From Halospina sp040196175 (GTDB taxonomy: Bacteria > Pseudomonadota > Gammaproteobacteria > Pseudomonadales > Oleiphilaceae): a DNA stretch of 64,000 nucleotides. Position 1 is the first letter of the stretch. Each line of letters opens with the position of its first letter. Positions 44,769-53,422 of this stretch are shown piece after piece. The stretch covers positions 1 to 64,000 of the forward strand of contig NZ_JBEFNF010000007.1 in NCBI RefSeq assembly GCF_040196175.1, in the 5' to 3' direction. A program made the position numbers and the translations under genes. The notes under the pieces are model-generated. The model did not search any database and had not been told where the DNA came from. It saw nothing but the letters and a program-made list of their open reading frames with translations.

Positions 44769-45971
44769 GTGACAGCACGGGCACTTAACAAGCTCAACGA
44801 TACAGCGCTCAAGAAAGCAACGTTTGAGCACCTCGGCAGGACCAAAAAACTCTCTGACGGTGGCGGCATGTACCTGCATGTCCAACGTCATGGGCGTTAT
44901 TGGCGGATGAAGTATCGTTTTGACGGAAAAGAACGCACGCTTGCCCTGGGCGTATATCCCGACGTGTCACTCAAACAGGCTCGAGCCAAGCGGGATGAGG
45001 CTCGCCAACTGCTGGCAGAGGGCATCGATCCACACGCTCAGCGCGCACAATTGGACCAGGAACGGGCGATCCATAATGCTAATACCTTTGAGGCCGTCGC
45101 CCAGGAATGGTTCGAGCACAAGCACAAACCCGAGGTTGAAGCCACTTACGCCCAAAAAAACTGGAATCGACTCCGGAATCATGCGTTCCCGTTGCTCGCT
45201 AAACGACCGATCGCCGAGCTTCGCACCCCCGAAGTCCTGGAAGCCCTCAGAAGAATCGAAAAGAAAGGACACAAGGACAACGCCCACCGCGTAAAGACCC
45301 TGATCGGCCAGATCTTCCGCTATGCAATTGCGACAGGTCGAGCCGAGTCCGACGTTACCCGCGACCTCAAAGGGGCTCTGGCCTCCCCGACGCCCCGACA
45401 CTTGGCTGCACTGGTAACACCGGAAGAGATAATCCCGCTGCTCAAGGCGATCCCCAGCTATCGAGGACAACCAACCACTACGATTGCACTAGAGCTGTCA
45501 CCGCTGCTTTTCACGCGCCCCGGCGATCTACGGAAGATGCGCTGGTCAGAAATCGACTTTGAGCGGGCACAGTGGAACATTCCCAAGACGAAAAACGGCT
45601 TCCCTCTCATCGTTCCCCTAGCACAACAGGCTATTGCGCTCCTCGAGCAACTACAGCCGCTCACCGGGCGCTTTGAATACGTCTTCACGGGCACCGGCAG
45701 GCCTAACCGACCCATGAGCGAAAACACCGTTAACGGCGCTCTCAAAGCGCTAGGATTCGAGGGGCAGATGACAGCTCACGGATTCAGGGCGATGGCTCGA
45801 ACCGTATTGGTGGAACGCCTCGGTTACCCCGAGAACATTGTCGAAATGCAGCTCGGCCACAAGGTTCCTGACGTGCACGGTCGAGCCTACAACCGCGCTC
45901 AATGGATCGAAGAGCGACAGTCAATGATGCAGAAGTGGGCTGACTACTTGGATGAACTCAAGCAAGCCTAA
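44769..45971 (+). CDS. int: P4-type tyrosine integrase of the defence island
   Basis: The 400-residue protein has the DUF4102 arm-binding N-terminus (LSDGGGMYLHVQRHGRYWRMKYRFDGKERTLALGVYPDVSLKQAR) and the catalytic set R (TRPGDLRKM), HxxR (HGFRAMAR), H (LGHK) and Tyr (GRAYNRA). The length is typical for the P4 family. The start is GTG; an ATG at 44756 is out of frame. It lies next to the att copy and is divergent from the satellite's integrase. Confidence 0.94.
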   Translation: MTARALNKLNDTALKKATFEHLGRTKKLSDGGGMYLHVQRHGRYWRMKYRFDGKERTLALGVYPDVSLKQARAKRDEARQLLAEGIDPHAQRAQLDQERAIHNANTFEAVAQEWFEHKHKPEVEATYAQKNWNRLRNHAFPLLAKRPIAELRTPEVLEALRRIEKKGHKDNAHRVKTLIGQIFRYAIATGRAESDVTRDLKGALASPTPRHLAALVTPEEIIPLLKAIPSYRGQPTTTIALELSPLLFTRPGDLRKMRWSEIDFERAQWNIPKTKNGFPLIVPLAQQAIALLEQLQPLTGRFEYVFTGTGRPNRPMSENTVNGALKALGFEGQMTAHGFRAMARTVLVERLGYPENIVEMQLGHKVPDVHGRAYNRAQWIEERQSMMQKWADYLDELKQA

Positions 45972-46561
45972 AACGACTAGCCAGCACTTGATGCCCGGAC
46001 TGGCCGGGGCTTCTCAGGCTTCGATAAGACCACTACCGGAGTCCTCATGCAAGCTCTTGGTTCCACCCCTGGTGAGTTATGGGTTGACCCCGCCTCCGAT
46101 GTAATCCAATGACGTGCCACAATGTAAGCTCACGTATTCACCACATCTGGAGATTACCAGGTTGCCACCAATAATTTACTGAAATTCTCTCTTAACGATA
46201 CGTTATACTGTATCTTTCTGGCTATAACAGGGTTCTTCATCGAGACATGTTCGGTGATGACCGCCTCTCCCTCTATCCGGAGGAATCGAATCATTGAACG
46301 CCACGAAAGACCAACTGGGCGCTCCGTGCTCAGGGCTTTGTGTTTGCCCCGTCTGCTGACGTCCCCTGCTGGTGACGATTAGTGAGCTTGGCGCGCTCTG
46401 CTCGCTTATGCAGTCCGCACGCCCCACACTTGGATCCGGATCGCAATGGATTAGCCTGCTCAAAAATAAACGCCACTTACTCAAAAGGGACATTTTTGGG
46501 TTGGGTCCACCTCAGAATTTGCTAAGGTGAAATTTTTTGGGACGCATAATGAGGTAGCGCT
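45972..46561. other. 590-base gap without a convincing gene
   Basis: Short frames exist on both strands, but none shows a ribosome site plus plausible composition. An imperfect GC hairpin (about 45995-46015) may end the int transcript. GATAC-N8-GTATC (46197-46214) is a short inverted repeat in A/T-rich DNA. The last 30 bases hold the ribosome site (TGAGGT) of the next gene. Confidence 0.5.
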
Positions 46562-48460
46562 ATGGCCGTACATGACAATGACGATCATACTCAGTCCGCT
46601 GATGAGGAAATGAGGCAACGTCATATTCGATGGGCCAAGCAAGTAGCGGCAGGGGAAGATATCGGACCCCAATCCTCGCAGTCTGCCCCCTCCGAGACTT
46701 CCCAACAGCCTAATCTGAACCAAACAGCAATATCTGGGCAAGAGCACGCGCCTAACCATCAAATGAACGAGCAAGTCAAAGACTGGGGTCCTTCAACTCA
46801 ACTGCAATCACCGTGGCAACAGCCAACTATCCGGAACGGCAATGTGCCGATGACCGCGCAGCCCGAAAACTCGATTCCAACTTCAACTCCCCTCTCGCCA
46901 CCACTTTCTGCGTCCCACCAACAACCTACCCAACAACAAGACCACTCGCAGACGACGGGCAGTGAAAGTAAATCCCCTCAAAAATACCGTCAGCGCCGTA
47001 TTGATCGTGTCTCCGATTTATTAAGAAACCGCTACCAAAAAATTACCAATGAGACTAACAGTGCTTTGTTACTGGACACTCATACCGGTGAGGTGATGCA
47101 TAAGGTGGTTGATGCCATCTCTGCACCATTAGCGACTCAGTATCGGATGGCTTACGATGCCGAAGTTTCCAAATCGGAGATCAAGCGGGCCTTCGATCAC
47201 TTTGATCAATTATCCTTGTCGTGGCAAACCAAGGTTTTTTTTGGTCGGGCGGGTTATAATCCCCTAAGTCGGCAACGCTTTATTGATGCAGCACCTGGAA
47301 GATGCCTTAGGTTTGATAATTACACTTTATTTTACCAAGTAGATAAAGGTCTACCGCGTATTCGACCCACCCAAAGCTGCCCCCTTCGCGAGGCGCCTCA
47401 TATTGGCAACTTGCACCCTGGTTTGGTAAACGCTTTATTCGACTGTACCGCATTGTGTCGGGAGTCGAATCTTCTGCTCATCGCGTGGATGATACTAAGC
47501 TGGATGCCCGACAGAAAGCAGGTCATGCTAGAGCTGCTTGGAGAGCCTTCTGCGGCTCTTGAGGACGCGCACACCCTTGTTAAGAATGTGGTCGACCCTG
47601 CCCAGGAAGCCTTTCGCAACGATTTGCCAAGCAACGTCAAACAATTTAATGACTTAGCGCTCAAGCACTACCTCCTGAGCTTTAATCAAGTCGAAACTCT
47701 CACGCCAACTCAGCAAGATCATATCTTCAGCCTGATGCGGGGTAAGCAAATCCAGTGGCAATGGAAGGACAAAAAGGTAGCTGCGGACATTACTGCCCAG
47801 TGTCCGGTGATGCTTAATAGCACCGAAAGCGTTGCGACAACGCCGAAGCTCGCCGATGCGACCTTAAGCATTGAGGTGGAAGAGGACAATCTTCAACCCG
47901 CCATGCCAGGACAAATGTCAGCCATGGAACCGGCAATCGTGGCCGGCTTGCTAATGATATTCGGACACGTCAATGCGCGATGGGAAGCGGTGGAATATGA
48001 CAAAGAGTTTGATCATTGCGGTGACTTGGCCGATCTCTGCCGCGTAGGGGTATTGGTGGCAGAATGTTTGCACCAAGACACTGATGCGTTTTGGCAGCAG
48101 TTCTGGGTCAATCAGCAAGGTCGGCGCGAGTTCGAGCTAGAAGAATCACCTGTCGCATCTGCCGTGGCTCGCGCACTGGCTGATGAACCATCGGGAGTAT
48201 TGGACCTCTCAGTCACCGAGTGGAAGGAACTCTTGGAAAGATATCGCCCCCAAAAGGAGGATTCTTCTGAAAAGAGGCCCTCTGAAAAAGAAGCTTCTAC
48301 CGATATGTGGCCTGCCAACACAAGAGGGTTGGGATCAAGATTCAAGCAGATAAAGCCTTTGCTGCGGGATGTTGGGATCTCCTTGACTTCGAGTGGGCGC
48401 CGAGGGCCTAGGAGGCGCTGGCGGGCCGAAAAGACGACAACGCCCTTTCTGAATGAATGA
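46562..48460 (+). CDS. Helicase-like island protein that lacks the P-loop
   Basis: The first ~150 residues are Gln/Ser/Pro-rich and disordered. From about 155 on, the layout matches phage and island ATPases of the DUF927/primase-helicase kind: beta-rich N part, a stretch ending in ELLGEPSAALEDAH (residues 324-335) where relatives have GEQGSAKST, VVDP, then a conserved CPVMLNSTESVATTPKLADATLSIEVEE (sensor region) and a C-terminal winged helix (NTRGLGSRFKQIKPLLRDVGI). The Lys-Ser/Thr of Walker A are missing, so ATP hydrolysis is unlikely. GAGGT lies 8 bases before the ATG. Probably a replication or structural relic with a new role. Confidence 0.55.
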   Translation: MAVHDNDDHTQSADEEMRQRHIRWAKQVAAGEDIGPQSSQSAPSETSQQPNLNQTAISGQEHAPNHQMNEQVKDWGPSTQLQSPWQQPTIRNGNVPMTAQPENSIPTSTPLSPPLSASHQQPTQQQDHSQTTGSESKSPQKYRQRRIDRVSDLLRNRYQKITNETNSALLLDTHTGEVMHKVVDAISAPLATQYRMAYDAEVSKSEIKRAFDHFDQLSLSWQTKVFFGRAGYNPLSRQRFIDAAPGRCLRFDNYTLFYQVDKGLPRIRPTQSCPLREAPHIGNLHPGLVNALFDCTALCRESNLLLIAWMILSWMPDRKQVMLELLGEPSAALEDAHTLVKNVVDPAQEAFRNDLPSNVKQFNDLALKHYLLSFNQVETLTPTQQDHIFSLMRGKQIQWQWKDKKVAADITAQCPVMLNSTESVATTPKLADATLSIEVEEDNLQPAMPGQMSAMEPAIVAGLLMIFGHVNARWEAVEYDKEFDHCGDLADLCRVGVLVAECLHQDTDAFWQQFWVNQQGRREFELEESPVASAVARALADEPSGVLDLSVTEWKELLERYRPQKEDSSEKRPSEKEASTDMWPANTRGLGSRFKQIKPLLRDVGISLTSSGRRGPRRRWRAEKTTTPFLNE

Positions 48461-48959
48461 GAATGAATCTTTTATGTGCATGACGTTGTGACATTAAATT
48501 TTAAAAAAATACGAAAATAAGCAGCATTACACTCTGCTTCAGTATATTTTCGTCTTCCAACATCATTATGTCATGCCCTGTCACACCTCCACTCACAGCC
48601 TTGATAGGGGGCGTACCCGGTTCCAGCGCCATCCGCTGACACGCCAACCGCTGCTCCAGCCCCCTGATCAATGCTTCGGCCTCATCACCGCTTATCGGCC
48701 GCTGCTCACCTACTGCCTTCGCCCACCCCCTGGATGATGGAAAAACCATCGCCGACCGAGTCACCCAGGCCAGGACTGAACAGCAAAGCCGAAAAGCCCA
48801 CAAACCAAGCCCTGACCACCCCTAGCGAAAGGGATGCAAACCAACACAGGAGTCCGCGACAGGTTTCTATATGAGTCGCATTGCCTGGATCCTGCGTCGG
48901 ATTTTCATCTGAGACAGCCCTCCCCAATCCCATGAGCGGAATAACCATAGGAGACCGTC
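48461..48959. other. 500-base intergenic region with a long hairpin
   Basis: Just after the 632-residue gene, ACGAAAATAAGCAG (48511-48524) pairs with CTGCTT and TATTTTCGT (48534-48553), leaving a 9-base loop and a 5-base bulge. It could be a terminator or, given the Rep genes nearby, a rolling-circle origin hairpin. A 100-codon frame on the minus strand (48501-48803) overlaps it and is doubtful. The end holds the ribosome site (AGGAG) of alpA. Confidence 0.45.
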
Positions 48960-49181
48960 ATGAGGATCATCAGATTGCGCGAAGTCATGGAGCTCACCGG
49001 CCTGGCGCGCTCCACCATCTACAAGTACGTCGAAGCAGGCACCTTCCCGCAGCCCGTGCCACTTGGCGGACGTTCCGTTGGTTGGGTCGAACAGGAGGTA
49101 GAGGACTGGGTAATGGCACGCATCGAAGAGCGAGACGCCACCCTCAGCCCCCCAGCAACACCACTCCACTCAACCGGCTAA
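48960..49181 (+). CDS. AlpA family transcriptional regulator
   Basis: The 73-residue protein fits the P4 AlpA/Cox type: LREVMELTGLARSTIYKYVEAGTFPQPVPLGGRSVGWVEQEVEDWVMARIEER, an HTH with the wing sequence typical of the family. AGGAGACCGTC lies directly before the ATG. AlpA proteins control integrase or excision genes of islands. It precedes the two Rep genes. Confidence 0.88.
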   Translation: MRIIRLREVMELTGLARSTIYKYVEAGTFPQPVPLGGRSVGWVEQEVEDWVMARIEERDATLSPPATPLHSTG

Positions 49182-49346
49182 TTCACCCCCCTTCTAACGC
49201 GTCTGCGTTCCGGAGACCCGATCAACGCCGTGTAACGACACACTGTCGCGGACCTTCCCGCGCACCCTGCCGTGGCCCTGCCACAAGCAGTTGCACCCGC
49301 ATGCCCGTCACACCTGCGCCCAACGATTGCCATGGGAGTTGTCACG

Positions 49347-50123
49347 ATGACCGTCATTCAAGAAACTCGGCTTGTATCCACGCCCCAGACCGTTAAAGCC
49401 GCCGCGCTGCAACTCGCTGAACACCTCTTCCAGGATCCCTGGACCCGAAAGGACGCTGCGCGGATCCAAAACTGCGCACTCCGCGCCACGGACACCAGCC
49501 AGGCAGGTTGCCATCACCCACACTGCCCCATCTGTCAGCACCAGAAGGCCTATGACCACGGGCACCAGATGGACTGGTTGTTTCGGGAGAAGCCTTGGCA
49601 AGGCGATAGCCAGTGGGTTGCCGTTTCCTTCTCAGTCCGTCAGTGCCAAGTGACCGAGCTCAGCGAATGCCTGGAGGCCATGAAGGTCGCTTTCCGTCGC
49701 ATGACTCGTCGACGATTCTGGTCGCGTCACGTCCAGGGTGCTCTGCGTGTCTTACGGGTGGACCAGGGCTTCAGCGACACCAAGGTCGCTCACCCTCGAT
49801 TCGAGTGCGTTCTGCTACTTCAGCCGGATATTTCTAAGGATCCAGCCGGCTTCCGGGAGGATCTCTGGAACAACCTGTGGCGGGATTGCTTTAGGGAGGA
49901 CTTCACTGCCGAGGTGCACCCTGAAAACGTGGAACCGATCGAACAGGATGTCCGCACTCAGGTTCAGCACGCCACGATTCGGGCGTTGAGGCCACGCACC
50001 TCCCCAACTGCCCCTGGATGGTTCCTGACGGCCATGCCCCAGATGAACTCTTTCAGGTGGATGGAAAGCTTTGGGGTTCTCCGCCGCATCACAGCAGGCA
50101 GCCATGGTCCTAATGCGATCTAA
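49347..50123 (+). CDS. Rep-like protein with destroyed active site
   Basis: The 258-residue protein is clearly a paralogue of the next gene: CHHPHCPICQ zinc-type motif, VAVSFSVRQCQVTELSECLEAMKVAFRRMTRR, RVLRVDQGFSDTKVAHPRFECVLLL and APGWFL. The HUH motif HPHFHC is here HPRFEC (149-154), and the residue aligned with the nicking Tyr is R212. So it cannot nick DNA by the known chemistry. The ATG at 49347 has GGGAG 9 bases upstream. It might bind the origin as a regulator of the active Rep. Confidence 0.7.
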   Translation: MTVIQETRLVSTPQTVKAAALQLAEHLFQDPWTRKDAARIQNCALRATDTSQAGCHHPHCPICQHQKAYDHGHQMDWLFREKPWQGDSQWVAVSFSVRQCQVTELSECLEAMKVAFRRMTRRRFWSRHVQGALRVLRVDQGFSDTKVAHPRFECVLLLQPDISKDPAGFREDLWNNLWRDCFREDFTAEVHPENVEPIEQDVRTQVQHATIRALRPRTSPTAPGWFLTAMPQMNSFRWMESFGVLRRITAGSHGPNAI

Positions 50124-50296
50124 GTCCCTGCTTTATATTTATTATTAGACACCTTTTCACTACTCCATAACTCCTTCGACACCCTTCCATCAGGTCATCT
50201 TTTAACCGGTTTATTCGGGCGATTTCAGAGTCGCATTACCGAATCAGACCCTTGTTTCCAGATAAATGGCCACCGACGAACCAAGAGGACCACGCA

Positions 50297-51199
50297 ATGA
50301 ATCAGTTCAACGATCACCAAGAGAACAACAGCCTGATCAGCCTTAAGAAATACAAACCAATTGCTGACGACACAGCGGGTGTTTTCTCAGCAAACCGCCG
50401 CTACCGCAAGGAGGCCACCCGTCTTCAGGAGTGTGCCAGTAACGTCCGCATCCACCTCAATCCATCCCAAGAGCCAACAAGCGCGGCCTGGTACTGCAAG
50501 CATCGCCATTGCCCGATTTGCCAGAACCGCTTTTCAGCCCGATGGAGAGTTCGTCTGCAGTGGATTCTGCGAACCATGCGCGCAGAAGGCTATAAACCGC
50601 ATTGGCTGTTCCTGACACTGACAGTGCGTAATTGCCCAGTGACCGAACTGAGATCCCAAATCCAGGCAATGCATAAAGCCTTCGGTCGTTTGATCAAGCG
50701 CAACGCCTTGCGACATGTGCACGGGTCCGTCCGGTTCCTGGAAGTGGATCAGGGCCAGGACGACCCGGAGACAGCGCACCCGCACTTCCATTGCTTGTTG
50801 CTCGTGGCACCGACGATGCACGGCGGTAAGGATTACCTTTCCCAAGCGCGCTGGGCTCAACTCTGGAAAGAGTGCCTCCAGGTCCATTACACGCCGGAGG
50901 TCGATGTCCAGCGACTGAGCCCGGAAGGCCAATCTGCGGATGAGGAAGTGTTAAGACGGCTTTCCTATTCCACCAAACCTCGAGTGACTATTCCGGAGCC
51001 CGCGTGGTTTCTGGAGATGGTCGAGCAGCTGCACCACACCCAACGCGCCATCGTCACAGGCCAGCTTAAGCACTGGAGCGAGCGCTTCAAAGCGGCCAAC
51101 CAATATTGGCACGTCGATGGGCTCAATGTTGATCCTGAGAGTAATCCCCATAAACGTTACCGGTGGGGTCCAGATCAAGGCTCCTACCTGGAAGTCTGA
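50297..51199 (+). CDS. rep: Rolling-circle replication initiator, Rep_1/HUH type
   Basis: The 300-residue protein has CKHRHCPICQ (zinc-type, residues 67-76), motif 1 LFLTLTVRNC (105-113), the HUH motif HPHFHC (161-166) and the nicking Tyr224 in LSYSTKPRV. This is the pC194-like plasmid Rep pattern. GAGG lies 8 bases before the ATG at 50297. In an integrated island it suggests a circular, replicating excised form or a captured plasmid. It follows its inactive paralogue at 173 bases. Confidence 0.82.
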   Translation: MNQFNDHQENNSLISLKKYKPIADDTAGVFSANRRYRKEATRLQECASNVRIHLNPSQEPTSAAWYCKHRHCPICQNRFSARWRVRLQWILRTMRAEGYKPHWLFLTLTVRNCPVTELRSQIQAMHKAFGRLIKRNALRHVHGSVRFLEVDQGQDDPETAHPHFHCLLLVAPTMHGGKDYLSQARWAQLWKECLQVHYTPEVDVQRLSPEGQSADEEVLRRLSYSTKPRVTIPEPAWFLEMVEQLHHTQRAIVTGQLKHWSERFKAANQYWHVDGLNVDPESNPHKRYRWGPDQGSYLEV

Positions 51200-51302
51200 A
51201 CATAAAGGGGCAGGTCAAAGGGGCGCCGGACCTAAGGTTGAGCCGACTGAGCCCCTGAACTACTTTTACCGCCCTAGCCAAAAATCAGCCTGGAGGATGC
51301 CA

Positions 51303-52109
51303 GTGAGCGACGGAGAAACCACCTATAGCGAGGAGACTCTTAATCAGATCGTTTGCTGGCGAGAGACGTTTACACGTTGGTTTGTATTGGATAGCAAGGA
51401 AACGAAGGATTCGCCCAACTCAAAAGAGAGGACCACCGTCTGTGTGAGTCTCGACCACTACCAGACAGAAATTGACGATTTTCTCGTCGCTCTCAACGAC
51501 CTCCAGTGTGAGATCAAATCGGTCATCATCTTTCAGAAGGGCAAGGCCTTCAGTAAAAAAGACCTTGAATTGGGTGTTAATAATGGTGGTGGCTGGGGTT
51601 TCGGTTGGGGTGTCTCTGTGCCAGACCGAATTCAGATCTTTTACGAACAAGTCGAATTCATCACATACAGGGAATATCTGAATCGCCGTGGCGCGGCTAG
51701 AGACGCAACCCAAGCTCGCATCAAGAAGGCACAGCGCCAGGCCGAGATTGACGAGGAAGTGCGAAAGATCCGCACGGAACGGGAGAGGCAGAAAGCGTCA
51801 CAGGAACAGGCTGAGGAGCAAAAACGCCAGACCGAACAGCAAATCAATGAGCTCGAGCGTGAACAGGCATCAGTTCACAACGAGATTGATTCGATCAGTA
51901 AAAATGGGATTAAGAAAACCAAGCGCTCCCTGATCGGTTCCGATATCGTCTATAACTTTAATTCGATCAACTACGAGACCCTTGAAGAAGCGGAGTCAGC
52001 CCAAGAGCAGCGCCTCCAGGAGCTACACGACGAATCGGAGAGGCTTCAAAAAGAACTTGATCAGATCCGGGAATCCGGAGACGACGGGCAACCTAAGAGG
52101 GGTCTCTAA
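51303..52109 (+). CDS. Coiled-coil protein of unknown function
   Basis: The N-terminal ~130 residues are mixed alpha/beta (FTRWFVLDSK..., NNGGGWGFGWGVSVPDRIQIFYEQ). The C-terminal half is a long Gln/Glu/Arg/Lys coiled coil. GGAGG lies 6 bases before the GTG at 51303; the frame is open further back into rep. It follows rep after about 100 bases on the same strand and may belong to its unit. I do not recognise the family. Confidence 0.55.
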   Translation: MSDGETTYSEETLNQIVCWRETFTRWFVLDSKETKDSPNSKERTTVCVSLDHYQTEIDDFLVALNDLQCEIKSVIIFQKGKAFSKKDLELGVNNGGGWGFGWGVSVPDRIQIFYEQVEFITYREYLNRRGAARDATQARIKKAQRQAEIDEEVRKIRTERERQKASQEQAEEQKRQTEQQINELEREQASVHNEIDSISKNGIKKTKRSLIGSDIVYNFNSINYETLEEAESAQEQRLQELHDESERLQKELDQIRESGDDGQPKRGL

Positions 52110-52152
52110 CTGACAGGGGCCCAAACATAATTCTCGAACTCCGCGTCACAGC

Positions 52153-52189
52153 AGGGAGCCATTGAAATGGTTGTAACCAATGGCTCCCT
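52153..52189. terminator. Bidirectional terminator hairpin
   Basis: AGGGAGCCATTG (52153-52164) and CAATGGCTCCCT (52178-52189) form a perfect 12-bp stem with a 13-base loop. It lies between the convergent coiled-coil gene and the viperin-HicA-like operon. Confidence 0.8.
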
Positions 52190-52196
52190 ACCCTTC

Positions 52197-52400
52197 TTAC
52201 CGTTGGCTAGCGACCCGTTTCACGACCGACTCCAATTCCACCAAAGCTCGTTTCTTTCCTGGAGTCGAAGGAATCACCACGATCCCCTCCCCGTCAGGGG
52301 CCAATAGCTTCCCATGCTTCCGGCCGCGCTTAAACCTCCATCCCTCACGGACTAACCGTTTGGCAAAAAGGTCTACGTCCTTATCAGAGGAGATTTTCAT
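52197..52400 (-). CDS. HicA/YcfA-like small protein coupled to viperin
   Basis: The 67-residue basic protein (FAKRLVREGWRFKRGRKHGKLLAPDGEGIVVIPSTP) shows the alpha-beta-beta-beta-alpha pattern of HicA toxins: helix, LVREGW, GRKHGK in the place of the catalytic GSHH loop, then IVVIPSTPG. One His (in KHG) remains near the active position. No HicB antitoxin follows. Its ATG overlaps the viperin stop (ATGA), so both are made from one mRNA. It may bind RNA or nucleotide, or be a toxin-like effector. The HicA resemblance is seen; the function is inference. Confidence 0.55.
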   Translation of the reverse strand: MKISSDKDVDLFAKRLVREGWRFKRGRKHGKLLAPDGEGIVVIPSTPGKKRALVELESVVKRVASQR

Positions 52401-53320
52401 ACTGCACCTCCACTGTCACCAGAATACCGGGAGCAGAACCTGCTGGCGTTGAAGCTTATCTGCTTAAACGCTTTCTCCGCACCGACCTCTAAGACAGGCT
52501 GACTGTACTCATAGCCCGCAGAACAGGGAGAGTTTTGGAAAAACCTTCCCTGTGGGTCGAGCATGAGGTATGACTCCACCATGTCCTGGTTATCCTCAAC
52601 GACACTGATACTCCGGTACTTGCGATGACGGTCAACAAAGTACGCAAACTGCTCACTCGTCACGGTCATTGATCGATCCGTCACAGGTAAAACTCTCAAA
52701 ATCTTCCACTTATCCGGCTGTATCAGAGATATGAGATCCGAAAAGTCGTCTTCCCAGTTAACCTGGTTAACAACGGTATTCAGTTTGATCTTGATCGCCG
52801 GATTGCGTTCCCTGATAGCTACAACCGCCTTTCGCAGCCGTTCCAAATCCAGGAACTCCCCTTGCGAATCCACACGTCCAATAAGCCGATTGCTGAGCGG
52901 TTGAGCTGAGTCGATGCTGATACCAAGCACCTCCAACCCTGAACCGATGCGACGTGCGATCTGTTCTGTCAGGAGGCTTCCATTGGTAATCAGGGAAGCT
53001 CTGAATCCGACTCGACGAGCAAACCTCACGGTCTCTTCAACAACAGAAGGAAACAGAAGCGGTTCACCCCCAGCGATATTCAACCGCGTACTAAACCATG
53101 ATAATTCCCAAGCCAACGGATTCCGGGAATTACTCGGGTTGAAGAACTCTCTGAGCTCCAACAGCAGCTGACGTATCTGGTAGTCTTGGCGAATCAGGTC
53201 CTTTACGGACTCATGGCGCTCCCAATGGGCATAGCAGTACCGACATGAGAAATTGCAGGCTTCTGTCAGGTGCCAATTAATGACCAATTGATTCTGATTG
53301 TGAGCGTTACTCTGCAGCAT
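52397..53320 (-). CDS. Prokaryotic viperin (radical SAM nucleotide dehydratase)
   Basis: Viperins turn CTP, GTP or UTP into chain-terminating ddhNTPs that block phage RNA synthesis. C22-x3-C26-x2-C29 in LTEACNFSCRYCYAHWE binds the 4Fe-4S cluster. Further viperin marks are LNIAGGEPLLFP, SLITNGSLL, LGISIDS, IKLNTVVNQVNWEDD, DKWKILRVLPV, ESYLMLDPQGRFFQN and the C-terminal YSQPVLEVGAEKAFKQISFNASRFCSR. Length 307 matches pVips. It heads a two-gene operon and is divergent from the 53,423 gene with 102 bases between. Which NTP it uses cannot be read. Confidence 0.85.
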   Translation of the reverse strand: MLQSNAHNQNQLVINWHLTEACNFSCRYCYAHWERHESVKDLIRQDYQIRQLLLELREFFNPSNSRNPLAWELSWFSTRLNIAGGEPLLFPSVVEETVRFARRVGFRASLITNGSLLTEQIARRIGSGLEVLGISIDSAQPLSNRLIGRVDSQGEFLDLERLRKAVVAIRERNPAIKIKLNTVVNQVNWEDDFSDLISLIQPDKWKILRVLPVTDRSMTVTSEQFAYFVDRHRKYRSISVVEDNQDMVESYLMLDPQGRFFQNSPCSAGYEYSQPVLEVGAEKAFKQISFNASRFCSRYSGDSGGAV

Positions 53321-53422
53321 CGTTGTCCCTCTAACGTTTTAGGATTTGAGAGGGAACGATAATTTTTGAGCTGACCGGCAGGTGGAAAACGGTTTCCCAC
53401 CCCCTGAGGTTTCCTAAGGTTT

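Noticed and set aside
48501..48803. A 100-codon minus-strand gene
   Set aside because: It overlaps the long hairpin, has a hydrophobic nonsense-like end and no clear ribosome site; too weak to list as a gene.
52197..52400. Complete HicAB toxin-antitoxin pair
   Set aside because: No HicB-like gene is adjacent; the coupled neighbour is viperin.
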